In this document: positions 23,901 to 28,899 of the stretch, piece by piece
How positions within the stretch are numbered: the first letter of the stretch is position 1
Layout: the number at the start of each line of letters is the position of its first letter
NCBI GenBank assembly: GCA_023374025.1
Contig: SIJG01000001.1
Coordinates: 3,557,946 to 3,621,945, forward strand
Length of the DNA: 64,000 nt
Reading direction: 5' to 3'
Source of the DNA: Heterodera schachtii
Lineage: Eukaryota > Nematoda > Chromadorea > Rhabditida > Heteroderidae
Position numbers and translations under genes: made by a program
The notes under the pieces: generated by a model
What the model was told of the DNA's origin: nothing
Seen by the model: the letters and a program-made list of their open reading frames with translations, nothing else
Databases searched by the model: none

Positions 23901-24771
23901 TGCTGATTAGTCATTCTCACAGTTGGATTAAGCCCAGTCTCTGAATTAATATGCCAAAGGATATTTATCATCCCATTTTGGTTCCCCTCAAACTCTTTTG
24001 TGTTTTTGTTTGACATTTTTGGGATAAAATTTCTAGGACCTAAACTTTCCGGGCCTAGCCCTGCTCCATCTCAATTAATTAAAAAAAATGAATTTTTTTT
24101 TATTAAATAAAAGTTTAATTATTCTCCGATCGAGGTCGCTGGTCCCCGGCAATTTGAGCTTCCTGCTGACCCCGATCCACCTGTTGTCCTCCTCGGCGCT
24201 CCCCCGAGAATTCTTCCCCGAGGGGTTGGGGCTTAATCCTACACAAATGAATTATTTATCTTTTTCTTTTCACTCTTTTTTCTCCTTTTCTTTTCTTTCC
24301 TTTTCACTTTCTTTTCTTTCTTTCTTTCCCTCCCCTTTCTTCTCACCATTAAATAGGTGAACAAATTGCGCACTGATGACCATTTGTCCATGCGTCTGTC
24401 CACCACCAACACAAATCCCCCTCTGCCCCCGCCAGCGGCCAACAAATTGTTGTGGAACAGTGAAGCATTTTTAGTTGGACATCTTTGCTCGACCACCGGT
24501 GAAATGGACTCGATTCTGATAGAGATGGGGAAGAAGGGTTATAAAAGGGACCAGCAGGGAAATAGCGGAGAGAGGGGGGAGAGAATGAGAGAGAGAGAAC
24601 AGAGGGAAGGAGGAAGAATGACAAGCAGAGAGGCAGAGTAGTGAGAGATAGTTGGTCCATGCCTGTTGAGATGGACGAGGTAGTCGACCAGCAATTGGTA
24701 GTCCTCGAAACTGAGCGAAGTACGCGAGTCGGGAAAAGTCATCAGCGGATGGCCGGCATCCGTTTTTGGGC
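2950..24771 (-). CDS. unc-73: UNC-73/Trio-like SEC14-spectrin Rho-GEF, partial, giant intron
   Basis: Trio/UNC-73 proteins are large guanine-nucleotide exchange factors for Rac/Rho that guide axon and cell migration: SEC14 domain, spectrin repeats, then DH-PH modules. Here I read the SEC14 part and several spectrin repeats on the minus strand. Exon 24663-24771 contains LMTFPDSRTSLSFEDY. Exon 24347-24515 contains GGFVLVVDRRMDKWSSVR. Exon 6593-6706 contains VCLVFLLKPEGVLQRAIEYA. An exon from 6539 to about 6410 contains LTMDVGGTIKHDHLEW. These reproduce the order of the SEC14 core. Spectrin-type exons follow at about 5345-5050 (MLS/ELP-type linker, KCLRETELPNDVQ), 4870-4680 (FDKFWQKHRQRLLGCLELRQFE), 4655-4490, 4440-4190, 3470-3320 (LAIYEHATARLEQF) and 3140-2960 (ends RPVQVVSPEK). 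The catalytic DH-PH part would lie off the left edge. The 24516-24662 intron has a GC donor. The intron between 24347 and 6706 holds the whole retroelement palindrome. Gene identity is fairly sure; individual exon ends are approximate, and the 5' exons (one possible at 24905-24950) are not resolved. Confidence 0.75.
3585..3960. repeat. Polypyrimidine minisatellite, about 70-bp unit
   Basis: About five copies of a C/T unit that begins TTCCGTCCCCC and includes CACCCTTCTATTTCTTCTC. It lies in an intron of the UNC-73-like gene, between the exon near 3320-3470 and the exon near 4190-4440. Confidence 0.85.
6975..14552 (+). CDS. Retroelement polyprotein: RT end, RNase H, integrase, envelope-like, PAZ-like, gag-like
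   Basis: One uninterrupted frame of about 2,525 codons after the RT junction. In order: RT C-terminus with NAFVDNLM; RNase H (VDASKDAYAAALF, about 7515); H2C2 zinc-binding and DDE integrase (D in GIDYLGP near 8640, D in ITDNGTQF near 8826, E in GFLERQ near 8975); a Pao-type DUF5641 tail (ending near 9590). From 9732 follows a glycoprotein precursor with a signal peptide, a first ectodomain, a membrane segment (about 10200), a second signal-like segment (about 10434), a Cys-rich ectodomain with CSFWNCGC and SCIFYR as in phlebovirus G2 proteins, and a membrane anchor (about 11870-11955). From ATG 12216 comes a PAZ-like protein, with a hydrophobic segment at 12948-13020. From ATG 13368 comes a Gln-rich, acidic, zinc-knuckle protein (CNKCGLLGHVSGDEARC) with an Ala-rich coiled coil and a GGPPGG tail. 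The internal starts and promoters suggest that several separate products are made. No stop or frameshift is seen. The gag-like position downstream of the envelope is abnormal for BEL/Pao. Confidence 0.85.
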   Translation: MKASPLALEFAGNAFVDNLMTSCKDAGEVLEKYREGKALFAEAQMNLREFICNSMEAMEQIPEEDRLNKPGTKVLGIPWDIQKDELSIGFPPTNETGKISKRIVLKTLASIFDPLGMVAPCLLQAKLFLQRLWDRTLGWDEILPADETTEWFAVIREWKTEPFKFPRRSVLQGEVVQLHAFVDASKDAYAAALFIRSQKGEETNVQVLYAKSRLKPRKAEVTIPRMELLAMLIGARMLKFAENQLRIPINEKFIWGDSKPVLSWIESKDSQPRFVENRLREIRRISENVRFLHIRTHENPADVASRGCTPEELRSHHLWWNGPTWLREPMKSWPIEFEVTPTGAENDGQESSELENVIAVPAITSEDNPWIDPCRFSSWTKLRRTVVWVLRAINKMRKTRKFEISEGLPMISEDYQYAEIILVKMAQKCWPMWKKQPHELVKTLKKDGIVRLSTRLAMSNTSEDMVNPIILPEDCPITRLIAQSVHESLAHSGVESTLTEFLAKYWTPRARLTIKKVIRACGRCRRIQCPAYKLPTMPPLPEDRVRRTAPFESIGIDYLGPTNTKVNGELRKAWIALFTCLSTRAIYLEPVLDLSAEAFLQVFRRFTSRRGTPKRIITDNGTQFVLAAKVAAALEAGKTPTCPLEEHLANEGIKWRFNPSLRPWSNGFLERQVAGVKAAFKRVLGRRILPYDQLRTFVAEVEATLNQRPITYVDEGPNAVQPLRPVDFIMPKAILSLDVRRNEQSSDTEFEIEPKNLQKQLQMRWKGTLATLDEFWTRWKKEYLLMLRNRLQWEHKGPRSCLADQPKIGEVVIIEEEKTPRNCWPLGRIIELQGSDNIVRSAKLKIPRANGERISWREISRPINRLYRLEIPQIDESEDQEKDEVPKGKVGLQEPIPKMDRKQAERPRDIQQGKVRNHGMVTRSMTKIASMLGLMLMLVMAWATIGETRFVPNPPDIPKLHRGRQFPPCKMCKLECAERGIKVTVPRKVTKFEVCCGTTSSCLVHRYTPDKLVYELPREQLIADYQCGATYWLRDGKVNIGEVECPPQDPCTLIDCWLCIERIANPDCRPDVSTGVYGLFTFTGIIALCWILSILRQVTSNLFWLIRWIIITPIKTVTQGIGKRLQRDDARVVQREPNKRKMNPNRAKKLSRMGMSLLALAASSLLIEHAAGSARVVSISAVAENCLRKANGSECRIESSTDVTLLPAGQPVRLILRDPEERVMGVVEMKLLSLSIVCIPKTEKWLRSYSVRTTSVKSCPREGSCFGKFCQTVHDDYMKGYSAFVSELGDIQKGPGFTSCRESCSFWNCGCKLPTASCIFYRVQAVPASKIIYELISCPTWEYRINAKLKAESGGNFKGEIEMSLIPGITFKWKEVKLTPVAVSQAPVPILGHKFLSDGTSFAMVDQVNTNLLCQDREIAGNFSGCTLSKEACPKCWIDEEAQRVDCQCRDSILEKEFNNPEKRLPLSLRNLNIRYKDGEIFSETHYTPIQVMVQFEGLRLGIEEDFTKCWARTKTLKGCYKCQSGAQLKLRCWTEYGSALADVYCIDGTRFTVPCRSKAEVQNVTLSFDQAEIDTNCTIECSGGKSKFRMKGHLIYVPIQQQIEMGARISDTLKSPKGIGWPDLNFDWIDIIRFMAGFPNIIVIILAGILAFAVIVLILRCNPAFIIWRRIARWIVLIMLTQMMEESREYGENEFLKIPPGGMGVAHRTFSNIQYVAESDWLEKPLKGHGKTDPHSFYSIRIFSPKMNFNVSSDSNLLYILSRHVKMQPHLLARAIRGIPGTRTQIEEKLESIQESGAKLVTTHLKPEGANMILFGTSITVHGADELGAFNGRGPTVVQYFRTRHNRNLMFPEAPCLCEKGGRNHVSYYPLELIEVREAFDRDPPFDFGTRMPWQENTETDNPELQEGEKSPKRLSVSSKGSSIIVEYHDTPQSTGNPMEGISPDNHSVVIQEIDCESPTGNPVEMCGAPPETAERSIVINVPANSKLELMGPLKCKILLLVLSAFIMIHSVGAKELPSALIHLPSRGPSSLEMREAPIFLHGFGGDVHPGSEEEAVNHRPMSAVDGDASFRMKGANMSHPFLCAYGMNQGHKIVSSALWRQLYKEEGKEQKVTCLSLFLPLQSTEFQPTMDIAKLLDESEEFAEQQQQHHQQQQQQKQQVVRFVKIDEESDDEALQIDISESEPEEEDDDDDEEAAAALEAAMATAAPSPVVQEAKKPRVQGPVEAPKAKRVAAAEGPFVKRARIGAPPNAPKPRCNKCGLLGHVSGDEARCPKSNALVKAEMDRKKAAAFAKRAEATMECSAPPIIPLPVKGGGPARAARAGGVAASMVAGGRASAEGAFRASKERARHELMTAMDKPKAAAITVAERKAAARPGVQVPMETSAVLNGLGEIGARIDRERDNHLSMAEELQQRGKRAVAAIDEVIAQGAQIGQMYVEWTRKLGEVLKANEQERADRDALEHRQAAAFMQSLRLKISVLRRELSSPPGVSPLATERMEMGGQPGGSLGGPPGGPIGGPPGGKK
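12081..12216 (+). promoter_or_regulatory. Heat-shock-type promoter inside the retroelement
   Basis: Within 136 bp there are a GC/CACCC-type box (GGGATGGGCGTGGCCC, 12081-12096), a perfect four-unit heat-shock element GAAcaTTCtcGAAcaTTC (12100-12117), an inverted CCAAT box (GATTGG near 12134-12140), and a TATA-like CTTTAAAAGGGC (12151-12162). A pyrimidine-rich start region follows about 30 bp later (CACTCATTC), then an AAAATG start at 12216. The order and spacing are those of a classic hsp promoter. It reads in frame, so coding and regulatory content overlap. Confidence 0.7.
13285..13368 (+). promoter_or_regulatory. TATA box upstream of the gag-like segment
   Basis: TATATAAGG at 13285-13293 is followed by a pyrimidine-rich stretch at about 13315-13350 (possible start site) and by ACCATGG at 13366-13372, a good start context. 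The ATG is in the frame of the long polyprotein (residue about 2191 of the full frame). This suggests the zinc-knuckle protein can be transcribed on its own. Confidence 0.5.
14556..14984 (+). repeat. Probable 3' LTR (left copy)
   Basis: The non-coding 3' end carries TATATAAA at 14688-14695, a CT-rich start region about 25 bp later and AATAAA at 14779-14784, as expected for U3-R of an LTR. A possible left edge is TGTTCT at 14655. No matching 5' LTR remains, so exact borders cannot be fixed. Confidence 0.55.
14985..15053. other. Unique 69-bp spacer at the palindrome centre
   Basis: The mirror image stops at TTCGCTAAGTTCAA (14971-14984) and resumes at TTGAACTTAGCGAA (15054-15067). The 69 bp between are not self-complementary and appear only once. 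They may be host DNA between two convergent insertions or a leftover of the inverted duplication event. Confidence 0.85.
15054..15482 (-). repeat. Probable 3' LTR (right copy)
   Basis: Mirror of 14556-14984, with AATAAA (as TTTATT, 15254-15259) and TATA (15343-15350) at the same relative places. At least two substitutions separate the two copies (mirror of 14962, and a change in the CCCAGAARTCCC stretch). Confidence 0.55.
15486..22478 (-). CDS. Retroelement polyprotein, right copy
   Basis: About 2,330 codons in one open frame from RNase H to the gag-like zinc-knuckle protein: RNase H remainder, H2C2 plus DDE integrase, DUF5641-like tail, two-part phlebovirus-G2-like glycoprotein, PAZ-like protein (ATG at 17822) and gag-like protein (ATG at 16670). 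The frame runs on into the minisatellite as a Pro/Ser/Leu tail up to 23183; that part is an artefact. RT is missing completely, so this copy cannot supply its own polymerase. Most differences from the left copy are conservative and none breaks the frame, which indicates a recent duplication. I infer no stronger selection than that. Confidence 0.85.
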   Translation of the reverse strand, partial: RSQKGEETNVQVLYAKSRLKPRKAEVTIPRMELLAMLIGARMLKFAENQLRIPINEKFIWGDSKPVLSWIESKDSQPRFVENRLREIRRISENVRFLHIRTHENPADVASRGCTPEELRSHHLWWNGPTWLREPMKSWPIEFEVTPTGAENDGQESSELENVIAVPAITSEDNPWIDPCRFSSWIKLRRTVVWVLRAINKMRKTRKFEISEGLPMISEDYQYAEIILVKMAQKCWPMWKKQPHELVKTLKKDGIVRLSTRLAMSNTSEDMVNPIILPEDCPITRLIAQSVHESLAHSGVESTLTEFLAKYWTPRARLTIKKVIRACGRCRRIQCPAYKLPTMPPLPEDRVRRTAPFESIGIDYLGPTNTKVNGELRKAWIALFTCLSTRAIYLEPVLDLSAEAFLQVFRRFTSRRGTPKRIITDNGTQFVLAAKVAAALEAGKTPTCPLEEHLANEGIKWRFNPSLRPWSNGFLERQVAGVKAAFKRVLGRRILPYDQLRTFVAEVEATINQRPITYVDEGPNAVQPLRPVDFIMPKAILSLDVRRNEQSSDTEFEIEPKNLQKQLQMRWKGTLATLDEFWTRWKKEYLLMLRNRLQWEHKGPRSCLADQPKIGEVVIIEEEKTPRNCWPLGRIVELQGSDNIVRSAKLKIPKANGERISWREISRPINRLYRLEVPQIDESEGQEKDEVPNGKIGLQEPIPKMDRKQAERPRDIQQGKVRNHGMVTRSMTKIASMLGLMLMLVMAWATIGETRFVPNPPDIPKLHRGRQFPPCKMCKLECAERGIKVTVPRKVTKFEVCCGTTSSCLVHRYTPDKLVYELPREQLIADYQCGATYWLRDGKVNIGEVECPPQDPCTLIDCWLCIERIANPDCRPDVSTGVYGLFTFTGIIALCWILSILRQVTSNLFWLIRWIIITPIKTVTQGIGKRLQRDDARVVQREPNKRKMNPNRAKKLSRMGMSLLALAASSLLIEHAAGSARVVSISAVAENCLRKANGSECRIESSTDVTLLPAGQPVRLILRDPEERVMGVVEMKLLSLSIVCIPKTEKWLRSYSVRTTSVKSCPREGSCFGKFCQTVHDDYMKGYSAFVSELGDIQKGPGFTSCRESCSFWNCGCKLPTASCIFYRVQAVPASKIIYELISCPTWEYRINAKLKAESGGNFKGEIEMSLIPGITFKWKEVKLTPVAVSQAPVPILGHKFLSDGTSFAMVDQVNTNLLCQDREIAGNFSGCTLSKEACPKCWIDEEAQRVDCQCRDSILEKEFNNPEKRLPLSLRNLNIRYKDGEIFSETHYTPIQVMVQFEGLRLGIEEDFTKCWARTKTLKGCYKCQSGAQLKLRCWTEYGSALADVYCIDGTRFTVPCRSKAEVQNVTLSFDQAEIDTNCMIECSGGKSKFRMKGHLIYIPIQQQIEMGARISDTLKSPKGIGWPDINFDWIDIIRFMAGFPNIIVIILAGILAFAVIVLVLRCNPTFIIWRRIARWIVLIMLTQMMEESREYGENEFLKIPPGGMGVAHRTFSNIQYVAESDWLEKPLKGHGEADPHSFYSIRIFSPKMNFNVSSDSNLLYILSRHVKMQPHLLARAIRGIPGTRTQIEEKLESIQESGAKLVTTHLKPEGANMILFGTSITVHGADELGAFNGRGPTVVQYFRTRHNRNLMFPEAPCLCEKGGRNHVSYYPLELIEVREAFDRDPPFDFGTRMPWQGNTETDNPELQEGEKSPKRLSVSSKGSSIIVEYHDTPQFTGNPMEGISPDNHPVVIQEIDCESPTGNPVEMCGAPPETAERSIVINVPANSKLELMGPLKCKIILLVLSAFIMIHSVGAKELPSALIHLPSRGASSLEMREAPIFLHGFGGDVHPGSEEEAVNHRPMSAVDGDASFRMKGANMSHPFLCAYGMNQGHKIVSSALWRQLYKEEGKEQKVTCLSLFLPLQSTEFQPTMDIAKLLDESEEFAEQQQQHHQQQQQQKQQVVRFVKIDEESDDEALQIDISESEPEEEDDDDDEEAAAALEAAMATAAPSPVVQEAKKPRVQGPVEAPKAKRVAAAEGPFVKRARIGAPPNAPKPRCNKCGLLGHVSGDEARCPKSNALVKAEMDRKKAAAFAKRAEATMECSAPPIIPLPVKGGGPARAARAGGVAASMVAGGRASAEGAFRASKERARHELMTAMDKPKAAAITVAERKAAARPGVQVPMETSAVLNGLGEIGARIDRERDNHLSMAEELQQRGKRAVAAIDEVIAQGAQIGQMYVEWTRKLGEVLKANEQERADRDALEHRQAAAFMQSLRLKISVLRRELSSPPGVSPLATERMEMGGQPGGSLGGPPGGPIGGPPGGKK
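17822..17957 (-). promoter_or_regulatory. Heat-shock-type promoter, right copy
   Basis: Mirror of 12081-12216. The four-unit heat-shock element is intact at 17921-17938, and the CCAAT, GC and TATA-like boxes are conserved. Two base changes lie between the TATA-like box and the ATG (GAGAGGCC versus GAAAGACC). Confidence 0.7.
22483..23090. repeat. Minisatellite, 67-74-bp unit, about nine copies
   Basis: Tandem units starting TGACGAGGGAGGGG and ending GAGGAAAAGCATAG. Successive TGACG starts at 22551, 22618, 22686, 22753, 22821, 22888, 22962 and 23036 give periods of 67, 68, 67, 68, 67, 74 and 74. The alternating 67/68-bp lengths suggest a higher-order two-unit repeat. It directly abuts the truncated RNase H end of the right retroelement copy. 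Confidence 0.95.
23181..23902. mobile_element. Non-autonomous hAT-like element (MITE), 722 bp
   Basis: Terminal inverted repeats CATACCTGTGCAAGGGGG (perfect over 18 bp) are flanked by a perfect 8-bp target duplication CTGATTAG (23173-23180 and 23903-23910). Eight-bp duplications are the hallmark of hAT transposons. Subterminal GTCGATCGTAAG copies occur near both ends, as expected for transposase-binding repeats. There is no transposase frame. It contains a GGCGCCTATCGGCACCGCC module (about 23576-23596). It lies in the giant intron of the UNC-73-like gene. Confidence 0.85.
23911..24346. other. Remainder of giant intron
   Basis: Intronic sequence between the hAT-like element and the exon ending at 24347. 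The last about 100 bp on the plus strand are T/C-rich (that is, purine-rich on the coding minus strand), directly after the donor. No other feature was seen. Confidence 0.6.
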
Positions 24772-25139
24772 CTTAATTAATGGGCAAAAAAAGTAAAGAG
24801 AGGCGGGGGGAACGGACCGGAGATGAAGCAGAAGCGGGACGAGAGAAGGCGCTGCCTAAAGTCAAACGACAAAAACGCCTTTCATCCGTCCGCCCGCGCC
24901 ACTCACAAAAGCTGAATGGACACGCGGCCGTCCCCAACTTCAACGGACCCTCCTAAAGGAATTCAATTGAACATGCAGAAAAGCGGCACATTTTGTACCC
25001 CATTCGGCAGCCTTTTCTGGCCATTCTGATGGCTTACGAAAGCCAACGGCCAATGGTTGGCCCGTTATTTGGTTGGTCAATTCCTTTTCATCGTTTTCCC
25101 CACTGAGAGAAATCATCCAAAAATGAGTTGGGGTCATTC

Positions 25140-25791
25140 ATCCAAAGATCGAATCGAGCAATTCAATGGGAAAAGCGCAAAAGAAAAAACGGACGAAAGT
25201 TTTGGAAAAGGGTGAGGGGTACAAAAATGGAGGAAAGAAATCGGAAAATCCCATCCCCAAACAAAGGAATGGAAAGGAGGGAGGGGGGATTAAGGGAGGC
25301 AAAGTGGAAAACACGCAAAAGGGAAAGGTGAAAAAAGGAGGGATGGAGGAGGAGGAGGAGCAAGTCACGACGAGGACGTAAGAGAAGAATAGAAACGGGA
25401 AAAGCAAGACAAAGGAAGAAAAAACGAGAAAGAAAGGAAACAGAGGAAGGCAAAGAGAAAGAGGAAGAGAAAGAGGAAAAGGAAAAAGAGAAGAGAAAAG
25501 GGGGAAAAGAAAAAGGGAGGAAGAGAGGAGGAAAAAGAAAAAGAGGAAGGAAAAGACGACCTAAAATTGTGAGGGATTTATTCGGTTCTTCAGCTTTGAT
25601 CAAATGAACGAACGAATAGAGAGAGAGGAGAAGTGGAAGGAGGGGAGAAAGAGGAAAGGGGATGAGGTAAAAGGGATGAGTGGATGGAAGGGGGGGGGAG
25701 GGGAGGGGAGGGGAGGGGAGGGGAGGGAAGGGAAGGGAAGGGAAGGGAAGGGGAGGGGAGGGGAGGGGAGGGAAGGGAAGGGGAGGGGAGG

Positions 25792-25829
<38 letters not shown>

Positions 25830-26340
25830 GGGGAGGGGAGGGGAGGGGAGGGGAAGATGATCCTTCGCTTGGATGACCACAGCCCTGCGGGGGATTGGAT
25901 GGAGTAATTGTCCCCCTTCGATGAAGCCCCCTGGCTTAGCTCACATCAACATTAAAATCCGATTGACGGAGGGGCGAGGAGAGCGGAGAGATTGTCTCCC
26001 CCCTCCCTTATATTTTTGATAAAAAAGGCATTTTTTGTTATTTGTAAGGCAATGGAATGGAATGTCAAAAGAGAATTAAATATTTGAGCGTTTGAATGCC
26101 CTCCGGGTATAATCGAAGCGGGGGATAATAATGATGGATTGAGGCAATTGGGGGGGGGGGGGGGAGAGAATTGTTGGCACGGCCAATTATCATTGCCATT
26201 CATTCGATTGTTTGCCTTTGGCCAATTCAAAGCAAAGAGTCCAAAAATAAAAACTGAACAAACATAGCGAAACGATGGAAATTTGACCCGAAAAATATGA
26301 AAGTGGGACGGGACACTCGCAAATGGCCGAGACATTCCCC
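25140..26340. repeat. Polypurine stretch with (GGGGA)n and a 34-G run
   Basis: Purine-rich on the plus strand from about 25160 to 25560, then tandem GGGGA/GGGAA at 25690-25855, interrupted by 34 consecutive G (25795-25828). A second poly-G run occurs near 26150. No exon is convincing. Apparent Gly/Arg-rich or Pro/Ser-rich frames are repeat artefacts. Confidence 0.8.
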
Positions 26341-26353
26341 CGGCGGACATTGG

Positions 26354-27319
26354 TCATTTGTTAGTAGCCAGGGAAACAACGAACAACAGCCGAAGGGAGG
26401 GGGGGGGGGGGCAATTAGCAAAAATAATGATGGGAGGCGAAGGGGGCGGCCCAAAAAGCAAAGCATTGACTCGGCCCACCCGCAACACCCACCCTCCCCC
26501 CCCCCGCGCGTCACCTCCTCCGTCGCCGATGCGCACCGGCCCTTTTTCCACACCCTCAGGCGAGTCGTCGCTGCTGGACAGTTCCGCCTCCACCATCCAT
26601 CCGATCCCATACAAATTTGCCGTGGGAATTCTGTCCTTGCCAGCGCTTTTCGTCCTCCTCGGAAGTTTAACGCCTTCTTCTGCTTCCATTGTATACTCAT
26701 TAAACAATTTGTTGATTCGGTTGCGCTTTTCCTACCGTTTCGCGCCGTTGTCCCTCCATTCCGCGCCCAATTGGCCGTCATTAAGCCACTTAATCCATTT
26801 GCCGCAGTGCTGCAGGTTCGGTGAAGTAAGTTCGGCATTGATGAATTGTCGTAATTAATTGTCGGTGGAATTGCAAATGGCATTTTGCAGTGGCTAAACG
26901 TGGAGAAAAGCCAAGGGATGCGTTTGGTTTTGTGTCAATCACTTGGTCCACTTTGTGTCCGCACGTCTCCGTTCCCTCAGCGTTCGCCGTTGCCTTTCCG
27001 CCACGGCCAATTCCTCCTCCAAAGCCGAGTTCGATGCGGTTGACCGATAACCCGAGTCCACCAGCAGTTTGGCATCGGCGGATGCCGAATCGGCTGTTTG
27101 GTCTGACTCAGTGCCAAAAGAAAAACATGACGCATTTTCGGGATGAACGACGGACATTGGGAGAAGCGGCGACTGTTTCAACCGACTAAAATTGGGAAAG
27201 CGACTCAAATAAACACCGCAACTCAATGCCGCCGAGTGCAATGCCATTTGCCCATCAGCAGCAGGCCAAGCCAATCCAACGCCCTCCCCCAACAGTTTGT
27301 CCCCGGGGAGTGCCATCAC
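26354..27319 (-). CDS. Possible exons of an unidentified protein
   Basis: Three minus-strand stretches look protein-like rather than low-complexity. About 27140-26940 contains LVDSGYRSTASNSALEEELA followed by a basic QRRTLRERRRADTK. About 26815-26730 contains KWIKWLNDGQLGAEWRDN, between a CCTGCAG acceptor and a GTAGGAAAAG donor. About 26700-26510 contains PRRTKSAGKDRIPTANLYGI and an acidic Ser stretch. They could be 5' exons of the UNC-73-like gene or a separate gene. No family was recognised, and the exon joins are guesses. Confidence 0.35.
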
Positions 27320-27429
27320 TCCCTTCCCCCTCCCCTCCCCAACATTCCATTTTTATTTATTTTTATTTTTGGTTGTTATTCAGAGATGGTCTGCAGCAGG
27401 AAACGACGGCTAATATAATATCAATGCTC

Positions 27430-27860
27430 ACTTTTCAAATTCGTTTCTGAATGGGTTCACCACACAGCATTGTTGCGGCCACATTCTTTGGTCGCCTTCG
27501 AATTTTGTGTGTTGTTGTTGATGGGCCGTTTCTTCTCCGCTTGTTGCGTCCACAACTCCTTCTCCTCCTCCTCCTTTTCTTCCTTCTCCTCCTCCTCCTT
27601 TTCTTCCTTCTCCTCCTCCTCCTTTTCTTCCTTCTCCTCCTCCTCCTTTTCTTCCTTCTCCTCCTTTTCTTCCTCTTCCTCCTGCTCCTCCGCTTCCTTC
27701 TCCCTCTTCCTCTTCTACACTTTCTTTGGTCCCCTCAAATGCATCTGCTGTTTCTCCTTCTTCTGCTTTTTCCACTGCCCTTGTGCCAACGGTTGGCGTG
27801 GCATTCTTCGCCAACAATCGTTCCGTTCTATCGGACGAAACGGTGACACCTGCCGATGCT
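27430..27860 (-). CDS. Possible acidic/Gly-rich protein exon
   Basis: Minus-strand frame with a mixed-composition start (SPASAGVTVSSDRTERLLAK), an E/G/R-K-G repetitive centre made by a 24-bp CTCCTCCTCCTTTTCTTCCTT-type tandem repeat (27552-27715), and a mixed-composition end (HTKFEGDQRMWPQQCCVV) stopping near 27428. The ends argue for coding. The centre is indistinguishable from a microsatellite. No domain was recognised. Confidence 0.3.
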
Positions 27861-28429
27861 GGTGATTGTGGGAAATGGAAGAAGAAAGGGTTCGAAAAGG
27901 AAGAGCACATCTGTGGACGGAAAAAAAGAAAGCTAATTACAAAAAAAAAAAAAAAAAAAGCAAATTTAAGACAAAAGAGCAAATGAGGAAAAAGAAAAAG
28001 AAATTGGCATTTGAAAGAGAGAAAAGGCAAAAAAGAGAGGTCAAACGAAACGAAAGAGACGAACAAAACGAAACAACGGCAAGCCAAAGGCAGGCATTTT
28101 CTGTTTGGGTACCTTTCTTTGCCAATGGATTAACTTCCAAGCGAGAGAAAGAAAGACAGAAGAGAACTGAAGACATACGGAGGGAAGAGAGTAAAGAGAC
28201 ACACAAAGCGAAGGGAAGAGAGTGGCAGACGGCACGATAAAAACGGTGCCAATGAAAGACAGCAAAAAGGCACAAAGCCGGCCAATGGTGTGGACGGGAA
28301 AAGCAGCAGAGGACCAAATGGACAGAATAAAGGACACATATCTATTATTTTTCAAAAAAGAAGCAAAAGGTTTTTAAAAACATCCGAGAGAGGGGAAATG
28401 GGGGCGGGGAAATCTAAAAAGAAAAAATG

Positions 28430-28890
28430 AGAGAGGGAAGAGGGGAGAGGGAGAGGGGAGAGAGGAAGGAAAAATGGGAGGGGAGAGAGGAGAAAGAGAC
28501 GAAAAGGGGAAAAGTCGAAAAGAAAAAAGGGGATAGGGGAGAGGGAGGGTGTTGGAGAGACTAAAAAGAGAGGGGAGGGGGGAGGAGGAGACGAAAAAAG
28601 AGAAAAGAAAAATGGGATAGGGAAGAGGAGAGAGGAGAAAGAGACGAAAAGGGGAAAAGTCGAAAAGAAAAAAGGGGAGAGGGAGGGTGTTGGAGAGACT
28701 AAAAAGAGAGGGGAGGGGGGAGGAGGAGACGAAAAAAGAGAAAAGAAAAATGGGATAGGGAAGAGGAGAGAGGAGAAAGAGACGAAAAGGGGAAAAGTCG
28801 AAAAGAAAAAAGGGGAGAGGGAGGGTGTTGGAGAGACTAAAAAGAGAGGGGAGGGGGGGGGGGGGAGGAGACGAAAAAAGAGAAAGGAAA
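28430..28890. repeat. Purine tandem repeat, about 140-bp unit, three copies
   Basis: Units containing GGAGAAAGAGACGAAAAGGG, then GGGTGTTGGAGAGACTAAAA. The AAAGAGACG word recurs near 28493, 28638 and 28776 (periods of about 145 and 138). A poly-G run ends the array at about 28853-28865. Confidence 0.85.
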
Positions 28891-28899
28891 AATGGGGAG

